From Halotia wernerae (GTDB lineage Bacteria > Cyanobacteriota > Cyanobacteriia > Cyanobacteriales > Nostocaceae): a stretch of DNA of 64,000 nucleotides. Below the pieces are notes generated by a model, which did not search any database, was not told the origin of the DNA, and was given only the letters and a program-made list of their open reading frames with translations. The translations under genes and the position numbers were made by a program. How positions within the stretch are numbered: the stretch's first letter is position 1; every line of letters begins with the position of its first letter. Shown in pieces: positions 53,667 through 63,414 of the stretch. The stretch spans positions 1-64,000 of the forward strand of contig JAYGHB010000016.1 of assembly GCA_034931985.1 (NCBI GenBank). Reading direction: 5' to 3'.

Positions 53667-54281
53667 CTATTGCTCTAATAATCTCATCTTTTGCCACCAG
53701 CGATTCAAGGGATAATAAACCACAGGTGCCCAAAGACTACTGAGAATAGCAGAAGCTAGAGCTACTCGCTGGTAGTATGCCCAGATGTATTCTACTTTGC
53801 GATTACCTATTAAACTCAATTGCAACCCAAAAATAGTTTCTGCCAAAACTGCCATTACAAAGACAATTAAGGCGATAGAAATAAAATCTTCCTGAATAAA
53901 ACGTTGCTTCTGAGTTAGACCAGTCAAAAGTCCTACCAGTCCTAGTGTTATGGCATGAGTCGGATGAGGTGCTGTCATCGCATCCTGAAGCATTCCCAGA
54001 ACTATACCTGCTAGTAATCCTTCAAAGACTGTACGCTTAACACTCCAAGCTACCACCCAAATTAATAGCCAATTAGGGCCAATTCCCAATAATTCCATAC
54101 CGGGAAGGCGGGTTGGCAACAACATTAAACATAACAGCACTGACCCCACCGTCACCGTCCAATCTAGCAACTGACGCATACCGGGATGCCAACGAGAAAG
54201 AGGCTTGTTGGGGATTTTGAATTTTCGCTTTGACGACTGTGGCTTTTTCTGACTGCTGCCACTAAATGAAGGTATCTTCAT
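53667..54281 (-). CDS. mreD: Rod shape-determining protein MreD
   Basis: A 204-residue inner-membrane protein with a basic N-terminal tail (SSQKKPQSSKRKFKIPNKPL) and five hydrophobic segments (QLLDWTVTVGSVLLCLMLLP; LLIWVVAWSV; LLAGIVLGMLQDA; and others). It works with MreC and MreB in the elongasome for lateral wall growth. It is the last gene of the mreBCD operon, 23 bp after mreC. Confidence 0.9.
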   Translation of the reverse strand: MKIPSFSGSSQKKPQSSKRKFKIPNKPLSRWHPGMRQLLDWTVTVGSVLLCLMLLPTRLPGMELLGIGPNWLLIWVVAWSVKRTVFEGLLAGIVLGMLQDAMTAPHPTHAITLGLVGLLTGLTQKQRFIQEDFISIALIVFVMAVLAETIFGLQLSLIGNRKVEYIWAYYQRVALASAILSSLWAPVVYYPLNRWWQKMRLLEQ

Positions 54282-54304
54282 TAATTTAAAAGATTTTTGA
54301 GAAT

Positions 54305-55114
54305 CTAATTAGACTTTTGGGCTTCCTGGTTTGGCAATTCTTGGTTTTCCATTTCTTGATTTGTAGGCTTTGGATATACAGCTACCCAATCTAGTGACCT
54401 TATAGGTGGAAAAAGGTCAACTTTTGCCACTGATACCGGGAGTTTTTTCAAATCTAGGGACTTCACCCGTCCTACCGCCAAGCCGGCTGGAAATTTCTGA
54501 CTATAAGTAGATGTAGAAACTAAATCTCCTACCTTGACATTGGGAACTTTTTCATAAAACTCCAGTACAGCCTCCGTAGAAGAATCTCCCCGCAAAACTC
54601 CCTTAGCTGAAGTACGGCTAATAGTTACACCCACTTGACTTTTGAGGTCACTAATTAATAGGACGCGACTAGTATTAGGAGTTACACTCTCTATCAAACC
54701 CACTAATCCGCCATCAGCTTTGACTACGAAGCCTTCTTGAATCCCCATATTTGAGCCACGATTGATAGTCACTTGTTGCCACCAATGGTCGGCACTACGT
54801 CCCACTACCCGTCCTGGAATTGGGCGTGATGAGAGTGGCTGTTTCTCAACGTAGCCTAATAAGTCTTGGAGCTTTTTATTTTGACTTTCCAAATCGGCTA
54901 TGCGTGTTTGCAACTCTAAAAACCGAGCATCCTGGAGACGTTCTTCTGGACTTGGACCTGTCTGCAACATTTGTAATGGATGGGTGATCACTTGGTAAAC
55001 TTCCATCAGCAGTTGCCCTTGAGTCTGCCGCAGCATCCAAGCACTACCTAATATTAGAGCCAGCAACCCGATTTGCAATCCTTTGCGATCCCACCAACGA
55101 CGTAGAGTAACCAT
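54305..55114 (-). CDS. mreC: Rod shape-determining protein MreC
   Basis: A 269-residue bitopic protein. It has a short basic cytoplasmic tail, a membrane segment (IGLLALILGSAWML, about 14-27), a coiled coil (ELQTRIADLESQNKKLQDLL, about 67-86), and a periplasmic double beta-barrel with VVGRSADHWWQQVTINRGSN and GVVKADGGLVGLI-like patterns. It links MreB to the periplasmic synthases. It is the middle gene of mreBCD. Confidence 0.92.
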   Translation of the reverse strand: MVTLRRWWDRKGLQIGLLALILGSAWMLRQTQGQLLMEVYQVITHPLQMLQTGPSPEERLQDARFLELQTRIADLESQNKKLQDLLGYVEKQPLSSRPIPGRVVGRSADHWWQQVTINRGSNMGIQEGFVVKADGGLVGLIESVTPNTSRVLLISDLKSQVGVTISRTSAKGVLRGDSSTEAVLEFYEKVPNVKVGDLVSTSTYSQKFPAGLAVGRVKSLDLKKLPVSVAKVDLFPPIRSLDWVAVYPKPTNQEMENQELPNQEAQKSN

Positions 55115-55208
55115 CTATACCTATTTATATAATTTGAGAAGATATTGGATTCTATTTATATAAAACCCAAATAATAGGCAAATAGAACCCAATATCTCAT
55201 ATTTTTTT

Positions 55209-56252
55209 TTACATATTACGAGAACGCCAGCTGATAACCCGTTCTAGCTGTTTGAAGTTTTCTAACACCCGGCCTGTTCCCAGCACAACACAGCAGAGAG
55301 GATCAGCAGCAATGTGTGTGACAATCCCCGTCTCATGGCTAATTAGGGTATCTATGCCTTTGAGTAAAGCACCACCACCAGCTAGCATAATGCCTCTGTC
55401 AATAATGTCAGATGCCAGTTCAGGAGGTGTGCGTTCTAATGTCCGCTTTACAGCTTCGATGATGACTGATAGCGGTTCCAACATACTTTCACGAATCTCC
55501 GGCCCTTTGATGGTAACGGTTCTTGGAAGACCAGAAAGCAGGTGTAAGCCTCGGACTTCCATCATGGCATCCCCATCATCATTAGTGGGATAGGCAGAGC
55601 CAAGCCGAATCTTGATGTCTTCCGCAGTCCGTTCTCCAATTACCAAGTTATGAACTTTCTTCATATACTGGATAATCGAATCTGTGAGTTCATCTCCTGC
55701 AACACGTACTGATTCACTCAGCACAGTACCTTGGAGACTCAGTACTGCGACTTCTGTTGTACCCCCACCAATATCGATAATCATGTTACCAGTTGGTTCA
55801 ATAACTGGTAGCCCTGCTCCAATTGCTGCTGCTACAGGTTCATCAATTAAACACACTTCTCTAGCCCCAGCTTGAGCTGCTGCATCCATCACAGCTCGTC
55901 TTTCTACCCCTGTGACACCGCTGGGAATGCCAATGACAATCCGGGGTAAAACTAAAGATCTACCCTCATTTACACGATGGATAAAGCTTTTTAGCATCAA
56001 TTCGGCTGTATCGAAGTCAGCAATTACACCATCGCGCAAGGGGCGGAGGGCAATCACATTGTCAGGTGTGCGACCTAGCATTTTTTTGGCTTCTTCTCCC
56101 ACAGCCAGTGCTACCTTTTCGTTTTGATCGATAGCAACTACAGAAGGCTCTTGGAGTACAATACCTTTACCAGATACATAAACAAGGGTATTGGCTGTAC
56201 CGAGGTCGATACCCATATCCCACGATGAGCGAAAGTTCCTAAAAAGACCCAC
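55209..56252 (-). CDS. mreB: Rod shape-determining actin homologue MreB
   Basis: A 347-residue actin-fold ATPase. The phosphate-1 loop is GIDLGTANTLVYV, phosphate-2 is IDIGGGTTEVAV, and the adenosine loop is MLAGGGALLKG. LIDEPVAAAIGAGL is the connecting motif. It forms membrane-bound filaments that guide lateral wall synthesis. The N terminus (MGLFRNFRSSWD) could be an amphipathic membrane anchor. The start at 56252 is preferred; M13 is an alternative. It is the first gene of mreBCD, divergent from ssb. Confidence 0.96.
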   Translation of the reverse strand: MGLFRNFRSSWDMGIDLGTANTLVYVSGKGIVLQEPSVVAIDQNEKVALAVGEEAKKMLGRTPDNVIALRPLRDGVIADFDTAELMLKSFIHRVNEGRSLVLPRIVIGIPSGVTGVERRAVMDAAAQAGAREVCLIDEPVAAAIGAGLPVIEPTGNMIIDIGGGTTEVAVLSLQGTVLSESVRVAGDELTDSIIQYMKKVHNLVIGERTAEDIKIRLGSAYPTNDDGDAMMEVRGLHLLSGLPRTVTIKGPEIRESMLEPLSVIIEAVKRTLERTPPELASDIIDRGIMLAGGGALLKGIDTLISHETGIVTHIAADPLCCVVLGTGRVLENFKQLERVISWRSRNM

Positions 56253-56582
56253 GCGTCTCTACGCCCCTTATTTGCGATATTTTTTGATTACAACTATGAG
56301 AGTTAATTGTGCTGGATTTTATTACGTTTTTTATCCTGAGTCCAGCCAATTAGGCGGTTTTTTTAACTTTTGGCAATCCTTGCCAAGTCTCAGGTCTCTA
56401 CGTTTTTAATCTTCTTTGGCTACTTCAGTATATCCGTATAGTTTTTCAGTTTCCCCCAGTCATTCTCCACCTTTTTATACCCAATTAGGTTGTTCAGTTT
56501 TTAACACATTTTCAATGGGTTCACAATTCGCTATGATGAAAGTCAGGATACGCGAGTACACATGTACTAAAAGGTAATTCAC
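56253..56582. promoter_or_regulatory. Divergent mreB/ssb promoter region
   Basis: 330 AT-rich bases that must hold both promoters. AAAAGGTAATTCAC before the ssb ATG supplies its ribosome site. I do not call individual boxes. Confidence 0.5.
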
Positions 56583-56945
56583 ATGAGCATCAATATTGTC
56601 ACCCTCATTGGTCGTGTTGGCGGCGACCCAGATATTAAATATTTTGAGTCTGGTAGTGTTAAGTGTAGACTGACCTTAGCTGTGAATCGACGTACTAAAG
56701 AAGGAGAACATACCGACTGGTTCAATTTGGAACTATGGGGTAAAACGGCAGAGGTGGCTGGTAATTATGTACGTAAAGGCAAACAAATTGCCGTTAAAGG
56801 TTCTTTGAAGTTAGATACCTGGAGCGATCGCCAAACCGGAGCCAGCCGTTCCTCACCAGTTATTTTAGTAGATCAATTACAGTTATTGGGTTCAAAGCAA
56901 GATGGAGACAGTGGGATGTCAGATATGTCTTCAGAACATTTTTAA
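56583..56945 (+). CDS. ssb: Single-stranded DNA-binding protein
   Basis: A 120-residue protein with a single OB fold: MSINIVTLIGRVGGDPDIKY, then LTLAVNRRTKEGEHTDWFNL and VRKGKQIAVKGSLKLDTW. It is shorter than E. coli SSB, and the C terminus ends MSDMSSEHF rather than the DDDIPF tip that recruits partner proteins. It may therefore be a variant with altered interactions; cyanobacteria often have more than one SSB. Confidence 0.93.
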   Translation: MSINIVTLIGRVGGDPDIKYFESGSVKCRLTLAVNRRTKEGEHTDWFNLELWGKTAEVAGNYVRKGKQIAVKGSLKLDTWSDRQTGASRSSPVILVDQLQLLGSKQDGDSGMSDMSSEHF

Positions 56946-57098
56946 TTGGTCAGTTGTCAACTATAAAGCAAATAAAAGGTGAAAATAAAAGAATAAACAG
57001 ATGGAACCGGAGTAAAGCTAGACTCTCCAGAGCAACTACAAGATGTAATACGCATACAACAAAAACATCAAGAGTAAGACAAAAACCAAATCTTTGAT

Positions 57099-57134
57099 AA
57101 AGCCTTGTGTTTGCAGCACAAAGCTTTTATTTTG
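57099..57134 (+). terminator. Terminator after ssb
   Basis: AAAGC(C)TTGTG, loop TTTGCAG, CACAAAGCTTTT, then ATTTT. One bulge. Between it and the next gene lie GTTGTCAGTTG-type STRRs (57145-57200). Confidence 0.65.
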
Positions 57135-57205
57135 CCATAAAACACCAAGTAGTCAGTTGTTCGTTATTTTTCGTCTGCTACTGACAACTGACAACTGACT
57201 CTTAA

Positions 57206-57952
57206 TTAATAACTAATTTGCAGCGTCACCGATGCTTCTACTTGCTGTTCGCCTCCAATTACAGGGGTGGAAGCATCTTGGTTAGCTAATTTAGTAGCCT
57301 CAGCACGGTATAACACAGGTGGAGGAGGTGGGCTAGCATTATCAATTTTAATACTTACCACTTCTTTGGGCTGGAAACCTAGGGCGCTGAAAACGGCATC
57401 CGCTTGTTGTCGAGCGTCTAGGGTAGCTTCTTTAAGTGCTTGTTTTTGAGCAGCAGCGATCGCCTGATCAGTAGCGACAAAACTAATACCATTAATTTGG
57501 GTTGCGCCTGCTTTCACAGCTTCGTCTAATAATGTGCCGGCTTGATCAGTGGCAATACGAAAACTTACGGTATTACTAGCTGCATATCCAGTAATCCGCT
57601 GCACATTATCTTTGTAGCTATAAACTGGGTTTAAACGAATACCTGTAGTTTGTAATTTGTCCACATTCCGGTTTTTAAGTAAAGCTACTACAGCCGATGA
57701 CCTGCGGGCTACCTCTTGCTGCACTTCTTGTGCAGTTTTGCCTTGAACCTCAACTCCTAAATTAACTTCCGACAGAGTTGTAGGAATTGTTTCCATACCG
57801 CGACCGCTGACTGTAAGAGTTCGCCACAATTTCTCTTTTTCTTGGGCTAATCCAGGCTGGACAAAAGTCACAAATAGCAGTAAAGCTAACGGTAAAGTTT
57901 TCCAAAAATTCCCAACGTAAAACTGAGAACCGGATACAGCGGCTCGATACAT
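57206..57952 (-). CDS. SIMPL-domain (DUF541) exported protein
   Basis: A 248-residue protein from the ATG at 57952, which has GAGGAG 10 bases upstream. It has a signal peptide (FWKTLPLALLLFVTFVQPGLAQ) and then a SIMPL/DUF541 domain: LTVSGRGMETIPTTLSEVNL, KLQTTGIRLNPVYSY, ITGYAASNTVSFRI, and the C-terminal VEASVTLQISY. Family members form oligomeric periplasmic or outer-membrane rings, and some affect oxidative stress tolerance. The precise role here is unknown. Confidence 0.88.
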   Translation of the reverse strand: MYRAAVSGSQFYVGNFWKTLPLALLLFVTFVQPGLAQEKEKLWRTLTVSGRGMETIPTTLSEVNLGVEVQGKTAQEVQQEVARRSSAVVALLKNRNVDKLQTTGIRLNPVYSYKDNVQRITGYAASNTVSFRIATDQAGTLLDEAVKAGATQINGISFVATDQAIAAAQKQALKEATLDARQQADAVFSALGFQPKEVVSIKIDNASPPPPPVLYRAEATKLANQDASTPVIGGEQQVEASVTLQISY

Positions 57953-58082
57953 AAGATTTGCACTCCTCAAAAGTATTTAATAAAACGTATCTAGCAATCA
58001 TCAGTTAACTGCCAACTATTAATAGTCAACAGCTACCACGAGATTTACACAACTTAAATGCGATCAATCGATACGATTTGTA

Positions 58083-58175
58083 TAGCGATCGCCAGGTAGT
58101 TTAGGACATAAACTGATCACACCAAAAGACTTTCAAACCTGTTCCCTATCCCCTATCACCTGTCCCCTGCTATAT
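58083..58175. repeat. Dispersed repeat, 'aaactgatcat' family, copy 3
   Basis: AGCGATCGCCAGGTAGTTTA, GGACATAAACTGATCACACC, AGACTTTCAAACCTG, then TTCCCTATCCCCTATCACCT and GTCCCCTGCTATAT. Same block order as 14222-14335 and 51268-51347. Confidence 0.78.
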
Positions 58176-58267
58176 GTTCCTACTTTGTCACTGCCATAAT
58201 CAAAAGTTGCAATGGTTACATTTTTGGAAACTGAAAAAATTACACCAAAACTTGTAGAGATTTTGTG

Positions 58268-58660
58268 ATGGCATATTGGCTGCTGAAAACTGAACCGGAA
58301 AATTATTCCTACTTTGATTTAGAACGGGATGGCAGTACAGTTTGGGATGGAGTTAACAATGCTCTAGCTCTCAAACATCTACGTACAATGCTGACTGGGG
58401 ATTTAGCATTGATTTATCACACAGGCAAAGAACGGCAAATTATGGGTGTAGCAGAGATAGTCAGTCAACCTTATGCTGATCCAGCATTAAATGAAATTAA
58501 ACGAGTTGTTGTAGATGTGCGGGCAGTACGCAAAGTTTTTCAGCCTGTCACTTTAAGTCAAATCAAGCAAGATGGTAAATTTATAGACTTTGACTTGCTA
58601 AGACTGCCCAGGCTTTCTGTAGTTCCAGTGTCTGAGCTTTACTGGCAGTACTTAACTTAA
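58268..58660 (+). CDS. EVE-domain protein
   Basis: A 130-residue single EVE domain (PUA-like): YWLLKTEPENYSYFDLERDG, then WDGVNNALALKHLRTMLTGD and ALIYHTGKERQIMGVAEI. The WDGVNN motif and aromatic cage are typical; the fold reads modified bases in DNA or RNA. The bacterial role is not settled. The ATG at 58268 is preferred over the GTG one codon earlier. Confidence 0.9.
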   Translation: MAYWLLKTEPENYSYFDLERDGSTVWDGVNNALALKHLRTMLTGDLALIYHTGKERQIMGVAEIVSQPYADPALNEIKRVVVDVRAVRKVFQPVTLSQIKQDGKFIDFDLLRLPRLSVVPVSELYWQYLT

Positions 58661-58769
58661 GTTGACAGATACAAATTAATTAGTGCTGCTGTCAGCAGTG
58701 CTGATATAACGATTTTATAGTTACTTCCAGAAAAGAGTAAAAATAAAGAGAAGGATTTTCACAGAAAAA

Positions 58770-60248
58770 ATGCAGTTTTTAGGTGTAATTAACTTCTCTT
58801 TTCCCCTGCTGGCCAGCACAACAGAAGCCGCAGACAGTTCAATGGTAGTGGAAGCAGTGCTACTGAGCTTAGTGGTAATTTACCTTGCTAGCAAAGTTGG
58901 CGGGGAGTTATCTAACCGAGTCGGTTTACCTCCTGTCTTAGGTGAACTTGTAGGCGGTGTGGTAGTTGGTACTTCTGTTTTACATCTGTTAGTGTTTCCA
59001 GAAGGTGGTGCAGACAGTTCTAGCTCGATGATCATGACTTTCCTCCAAACCACTGCCGGGTTAACGCCTGAAGCGACTCCAGCGGTGTTTGAGGCACAAT
59101 CAGAGGTCGTTTCTGTTTTAGCAGAACTGGGTGTGATCATCCTGCTATTTGAAATCGGTTTGGAATCAAACTTAAAAGACCTCATGGCAGTCGGAGCCCA
59201 AGCCGTTGTCGTAGCAGTAGTAGGGGTGGTAGTACCTTTTACTGCGGGTACTGTAGGTTTGATGACTTTGTTTGGTATCGATGCTGTACCCGCAATTTTT
59301 GCTGGGGCAGCTTTGACTGCGACTAGTATTGGGATTACTTCCAAAGTGTTGACAGAATTGGGACGACTCAATTCTAAAGAAGGGCAGATTATTCTAGGTG
59401 CTGCCGTCATTGATGACGTACTAGGAATCATCGTTTTAGCTGTAGTTGCCAGCCTAGCTAAAGATGGCGCTGTAGATGTAGGCAAAGTCATTTATTTGAT
59501 TATCAGCGCTAGTAGCTTTCTCCTTGGTGCGATCGTCCTAGGTAATGTTTTCAATAAAACCTTTGTGGCGATCGCGAATAAACTCAAAACACGGGGTGAG
59601 TTGGTAATACCAGCATTCATCTTTGCCTTTGTGATGGCATATGTTGCCGCTGTGATCCAGTTAGAAGCAATTTTGGGAGCTTTTGCCGCAGGCTTAGTTC
59701 TAGAGGAAACTGATAAACGTAAAGATTTGCAAAGGCAGATCTGTCCTATTGCCGATATGCTAGTGCCGATTTTCTTCGTAACTGTTGGAGCAAAAACCGA
59801 TTTAGGAGTGTTAAACCCAGCAATCCCTAGTAACCAGGAAGGACTCATTATGGCAACTTTCCTGATTATCGTAGCCATTCTCGGTAAAGTGATCACAGGT
59901 TTCAGTGTGTTTGGCCAACCTGAAATCAACCGTTTAGCGATTGGTGTAGGGATGATTCCTAGGGGTGAAGTCGGCTTAGTGTTTGCTGGTGTCGGTGCTG
60001 CCAGTGGCGCTCTCTCTAAACCACTGGGGGCGGCAATTATCATGATGGTTATCTTAACCACCTTTTTAGCTCCTCCCCTATTACGTTTCGTATTTCCCGA
60101 CCCAAAAACTATGGCCACAGTCTCAGAGAAACTGATTTTAGATGGTGCCTCTGGAACATCGGTGGCAATAGAATCATCTCAGTCGATAGTGTCAGACTCA
60201 AATGATATTAGTAGTCGGGAAACCATGCCGGATTCTCTGGAGAATTAA
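58770..60248 (+). CDS. CPA2 family Na+/H+ antiporter
   Basis: A 492-residue membrane protein with about 12-13 hydrophobic segments. Family hallmarks are LPPVLGELVGGVVVG, LLFEIGLESNLKDL, the double-Asp transport motif AAVIDDVLGI, and the C-terminal MIPRGEVGLVFAGVGAASG. No RCK/TrkA-N domain follows; a short acidic-polar tail (SQSIVSDSNDISS) ends it. It resembles cyanobacterial NhaS-type antiporters (NhaS3-like), probably exchanging Na+ or K+ for H+ in the plasma or thylakoid membrane. Confidence 0.88.
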   Translation: MQFLGVINFSFPLLASTTEAADSSMVVEAVLLSLVVIYLASKVGGELSNRVGLPPVLGELVGGVVVGTSVLHLLVFPEGGADSSSSMIMTFLQTTAGLTPEATPAVFEAQSEVVSVLAELGVIILLFEIGLESNLKDLMAVGAQAVVVAVVGVVVPFTAGTVGLMTLFGIDAVPAIFAGAALTATSIGITSKVLTELGRLNSKEGQIILGAAVIDDVLGIIVLAVVASLAKDGAVDVGKVIYLIISASSFLLGAIVLGNVFNKTFVAIANKLKTRGELVIPAFIFAFVMAYVAAVIQLEAILGAFAAGLVLEETDKRKDLQRQICPIADMLVPIFFVTVGAKTDLGVLNPAIPSNQEGLIMATFLIIVAILGKVITGFSVFGQPEINRLAIGVGMIPRGEVGLVFAGVGAASGALSKPLGAAIIMMVILTTFLAPPLLRFVFPDPKTMATVSEKLILDGASGTSVAIESSQSIVSDSNDISSRETMPDSLEN

Positions 60249-60938
60249 TCAACGTCTTGCTGTTTGAAGGGATTAGTGCCGCTACACGGAAGTCAAAAAG
60301 CTCTTATGCTTAGCTTTCTGGCTATTTTGGGATGATAGCTTTATTTCCGTCATGCTGTACTAGAGTTTAGGGGTTGGGAACAGGGAAAAATCTTTCCCAC
60401 AACCCAATAACCCCATCCCTTTCTTAGTCAATGGAAACTTCTATCCTCAAATTTCCGTCTCCTAAGTTAGTTTTTGTCTCATTACTACTAGCATTCGGAA
60501 TGTTATTTGTTGCCAGTTATACCTCATTTTCTAGTCCTGATCTCGACATTTTTTCCGTAATTAGGAAGTAATAACTGCAAGTTTTGCCCCATCATTTACA
60601 AGTAGTTGAATTTTTTACACAGGATATCAATTGCCGACAATTAAACAACTCAACACTCATCTTTGGCTAAGTCAAGTATCACCACCTGAGGTTGACTGAG
60701 TGCGGTTAATTCTGGCGATTTTTGTCGCATTTGATGCTGTTCGGGCAGAATTTTTATGCCCTGATAGTAAAACAGAATCAGAAGGCATCAGAGAAATTTA
60801 TGCAGCTAACTGCGTCTTGATAACAGCATAAAAGTCAAAAAAATATCAGATCTTTAAGATTAGGTGATGATGGTGTGACGATTTACCAATATGTTGAAAT
60901 ATTGACGGCCCCACGAACGTGAATTAGGAGAAAAGACT
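60249..60938. other. Intergenic upstream of the amidase pair
   Basis: A 46-residue frame at 60431-60571 (METSILKFPSPKLVFVSLLL ...) has one membrane segment but no clear ribosome site; it may be a small peptide or a remnant. From about 60640 to the amidase start, the sequence is related to 63106-63414 in front of the second amidase copy, so it was part of a tandem duplication. Confidence 0.5.
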
Positions 60939-62816
60939 GTGAAATTACACTGGTTACTACCCAGTACTATTGGAACTATCTTCTTATTATCATCGCCTGC
61001 TGTGGCAGCGAAACTAGAATCTTGGCGTTTTGATAGTAATCAAAATCGCCTAGAGATTAATACTTCCGGGGCTGTTCAACCTCAGGCACAACTTGTTTTT
61101 AACCCTACACGTCTAGTAATTGATTTACCAGGTACCATATTCGGGCGACCGCAGTTAACGCAACAAGTAGGTGGGGCGATTCGTAATGTTCGTGTAGGGC
61201 AGTTTGACCCGCAAACAACGCGCATAGTCGTCGAACTTTCTCCTGGCTATACCCTTGACCCCAAGCAAGTAAAATTTGTTGGCATAACAGCAAGTCGCTG
61301 GACGGTGCAATTACCAACCCCAAAAGCAGAGCAAGTAGAGTCTTCCCCCAAAAATGTTTACAATGTGGTAACTATTGACTCCGATCGCCAACCGGAGTTT
61401 TCTAATAATGTTGTCAGCGCTGCACAAGGGACAACTCAAATTGAGAAATTACAAGTAACCGGGGATGGATTTTTCATCCGTACCAACGGCGGCAAGCCTC
61501 AAGTGAAAGTAAATCGGAGTAGCGATCGCACTACTATTTTCATGGATATCTCTGGTGCAACTTTATCATCACAGTTGGCGCAACAAAATGAGATGTCCAT
61601 TAACAAATATGGTGTGAACAGTATTGGATTCACCCAATTGCGAACCCGACCAGCTGCTGTTCGCATAACTTGGCGAGTAGACAAAAATAGCCCAGACTGG
61701 CGGTTAACTCAGAGTAGTGCTAGTGGTTTGGTAGTTTTGCCCAGTCGTGTGCTCAGATTACCTAGTAATAATCAGAACGACTCACAAACAGATCAGCCAA
61801 AAATCCCCCTTGTTTCCAACAGACCATCTGCTAACAATTCGCCAGCAACTATTCAATCTGTAGAACTGGCTAACAATGGTACACAATTACTCATTAGATC
61901 TGACCAACCTGTATCTGCTACTAGTGGATGGGATAGATCTTCTGGTCTATTCCGCATTGCAATTACCAATGCTAAATTAGCTCCCAAGGTCACAGGCCCT
62001 ACTTTTAATGCCAAAAGTCCCATACTGCGGGTACGTCTGCAAAAACAAGAATCCAATACTGTAGTTGTTTTGGTACAACCAGCAGCAGGAGTACAAATTG
62101 GTAAACTTAACCAAATCGGCGACCAGCTTTTGGCTCTACAATTACAAGGCTCTCGTCGAGTTGTTATTGCCCCCGGAACGCCTCCTTTACCTCCACTTCA
62201 AGGACAATTACCAGTTCCAACGGATCGAATCCAGCCAACCCAACCAGCTCAACCGCAGCCGCGTCCAATTCCCAGAGGAAAAGTAGTAGTGATGATTGAC
62301 CCCGGACACGGTGGTAAAGATCCCGGAGCAGTTGGGATTGGAGGAATGCGTGAAAAGGATATCATCCTGCCTATTAGCAAACGGATAGCAGAAGTTTTGC
62401 AACAAAATGGTGTGCAAGTGAAGATGACACGCGACTCTGACTACTTTGTCAGCTTACCAGGAAGAGTCAAGATGGCAGAGAAAGTTAACGCCGATGTATT
62501 TGTTAGTATTCATGCTAATTCGCTCGGTCTGGGTCGTCCAGATGTTAGTGGCTTGGAAACGTATTATTACGATACAGGCCTGAGTTTAGCTCGCGCCGTC
62601 CATAAAAGTATTCTCCAAAGCGTGAATATCAGAGACAGGGGAGTGCGGCGAGCTAGATTTTTTGTTCTCAGAAAAAGTTCTATGCCCTCTATTCTCGTAG
62701 AAACAGGTTATTTAACTGGTCGAGAGGATGCTGCTAAATTAAAAACTCAAGCTTATCAAAATCAAATGGCAGATGCGATCGCTCGTGGTATTCTCCAGTA
62801 CCTCAAACGAAAATAA
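60939..62816 (+). CDS. amiC1: N-acetylmuramoyl-L-alanine amidase, AMIN-AMIN-Amidase_3 (copy 1)
   Basis: A 625-residue exported amidase. It has a signal peptide (LLPSTIGTIFLLSSPAVAA) and an AMIN domain at about 24-115. A second AMIN-like region runs from about 165 to 425, then a Pro-rich linker, then a zinc amidase_3 domain from about 450. That domain has DPGHGGKDPGAVG with the first zinc His, E of GMREKDI, VSIHANSLG and VETGYLTGRED. The start is GTG with AGGAG 9 bases upstream. In Nostoc the tandem amiC1-amiC2 genes make enzymes that shape septal peptidoglycan; AmiC2 drills nanopores for cell-cell communication. The copy number is inferred from gene order. Confidence 0.88.
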   Translation: MKLHWLLPSTIGTIFLLSSPAVAAKLESWRFDSNQNRLEINTSGAVQPQAQLVFNPTRLVIDLPGTIFGRPQLTQQVGGAIRNVRVGQFDPQTTRIVVELSPGYTLDPKQVKFVGITASRWTVQLPTPKAEQVESSPKNVYNVVTIDSDRQPEFSNNVVSAAQGTTQIEKLQVTGDGFFIRTNGGKPQVKVNRSSDRTTIFMDISGATLSSQLAQQNEMSINKYGVNSIGFTQLRTRPAAVRITWRVDKNSPDWRLTQSSASGLVVLPSRVLRLPSNNQNDSQTDQPKIPLVSNRPSANNSPATIQSVELANNGTQLLIRSDQPVSATSGWDRSSGLFRIAITNAKLAPKVTGPTFNAKSPILRVRLQKQESNTVVVLVQPAAGVQIGKLNQIGDQLLALQLQGSRRVVIAPGTPPLPPLQGQLPVPTDRIQPTQPAQPQPRPIPRGKVVVMIDPGHGGKDPGAVGIGGMREKDIILPISKRIAEVLQQNGVQVKMTRDSDYFVSLPGRVKMAEKVNADVFVSIHANSLGLGRPDVSGLETYYYDTGLSLARAVHKSILQSVNIRDRGVRRARFFVLRKSSMPSILVETGYLTGREDAAKLKTQAYQNQMADAIARGILQYLKRK

Positions 62817-63414
62817 GTAGTTTTGAGATAGGAAATTGAGACAAAATCTCTAAATCTCTACTGTTGACTGCTTTTTTAGGGGTCTTGATGACAGTGATTA
62901 CACCAGTATTCCTGGCACAGAGATAACTTACATGACTGACAGGGATTAAAATCAATGCAATAGTAATTAATCTCATCTGTACCACTCGGCATAAACAACC
63001 ATAAATATTGGGAACAATATCGGTGTGTAGCTGTCACCAGCTTTACTACAAAAGTTGACAGTAGTGGTAGTTAGTTTTTCTAGCGGTGCATCAACTACAG
63101 CCAATCTAAACAACTCAACACCAATCCCTACTTGATCTTAAGTGTGATTGACTGGGGTTGACTGTGTGCGGTTAATTCTGATTAGCTTTTGTTTGGTGTT
63201 ATCTAAATGTTGTGTAGTCAAAATTTTTATGTGATCACAGCATGGCAAAATTACAGGGGCGTGCTAAAATTTTACGCCATTAGCTATGCCCCTAATACTA
63301 ACGAAAAATTATTTTGCTGCATCAAAGCTAATATTTGCTCGGTGACGGTGTGAGGATTTACCAATATGTGGAAATATTAACGGTTCCCATGAACTCGAAT
63401 CAGGAGAAAATACT
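62817..63414. other. Spacer of the amiC tandem duplication
   Basis: No gene. The right half (about 63106-63414) repeats the region in front of the first amidase gene, including CAACTCAACAC, TGTGCGGTTAATTCTG, GATTTACCAATATGT and CAGGAGAAAA. A second promoter was therefore duplicated with the gene. Confidence 0.6.

Noticed and set aside
58880..60118. Two long minus-strand open frames (203 and 208 codons) opposite the antiporter gene
   Set aside because: They are rich in Thr/Pro/Ala, mirror the codon bias of a clear membrane transporter on the plus strand, and have no ribosome sites.
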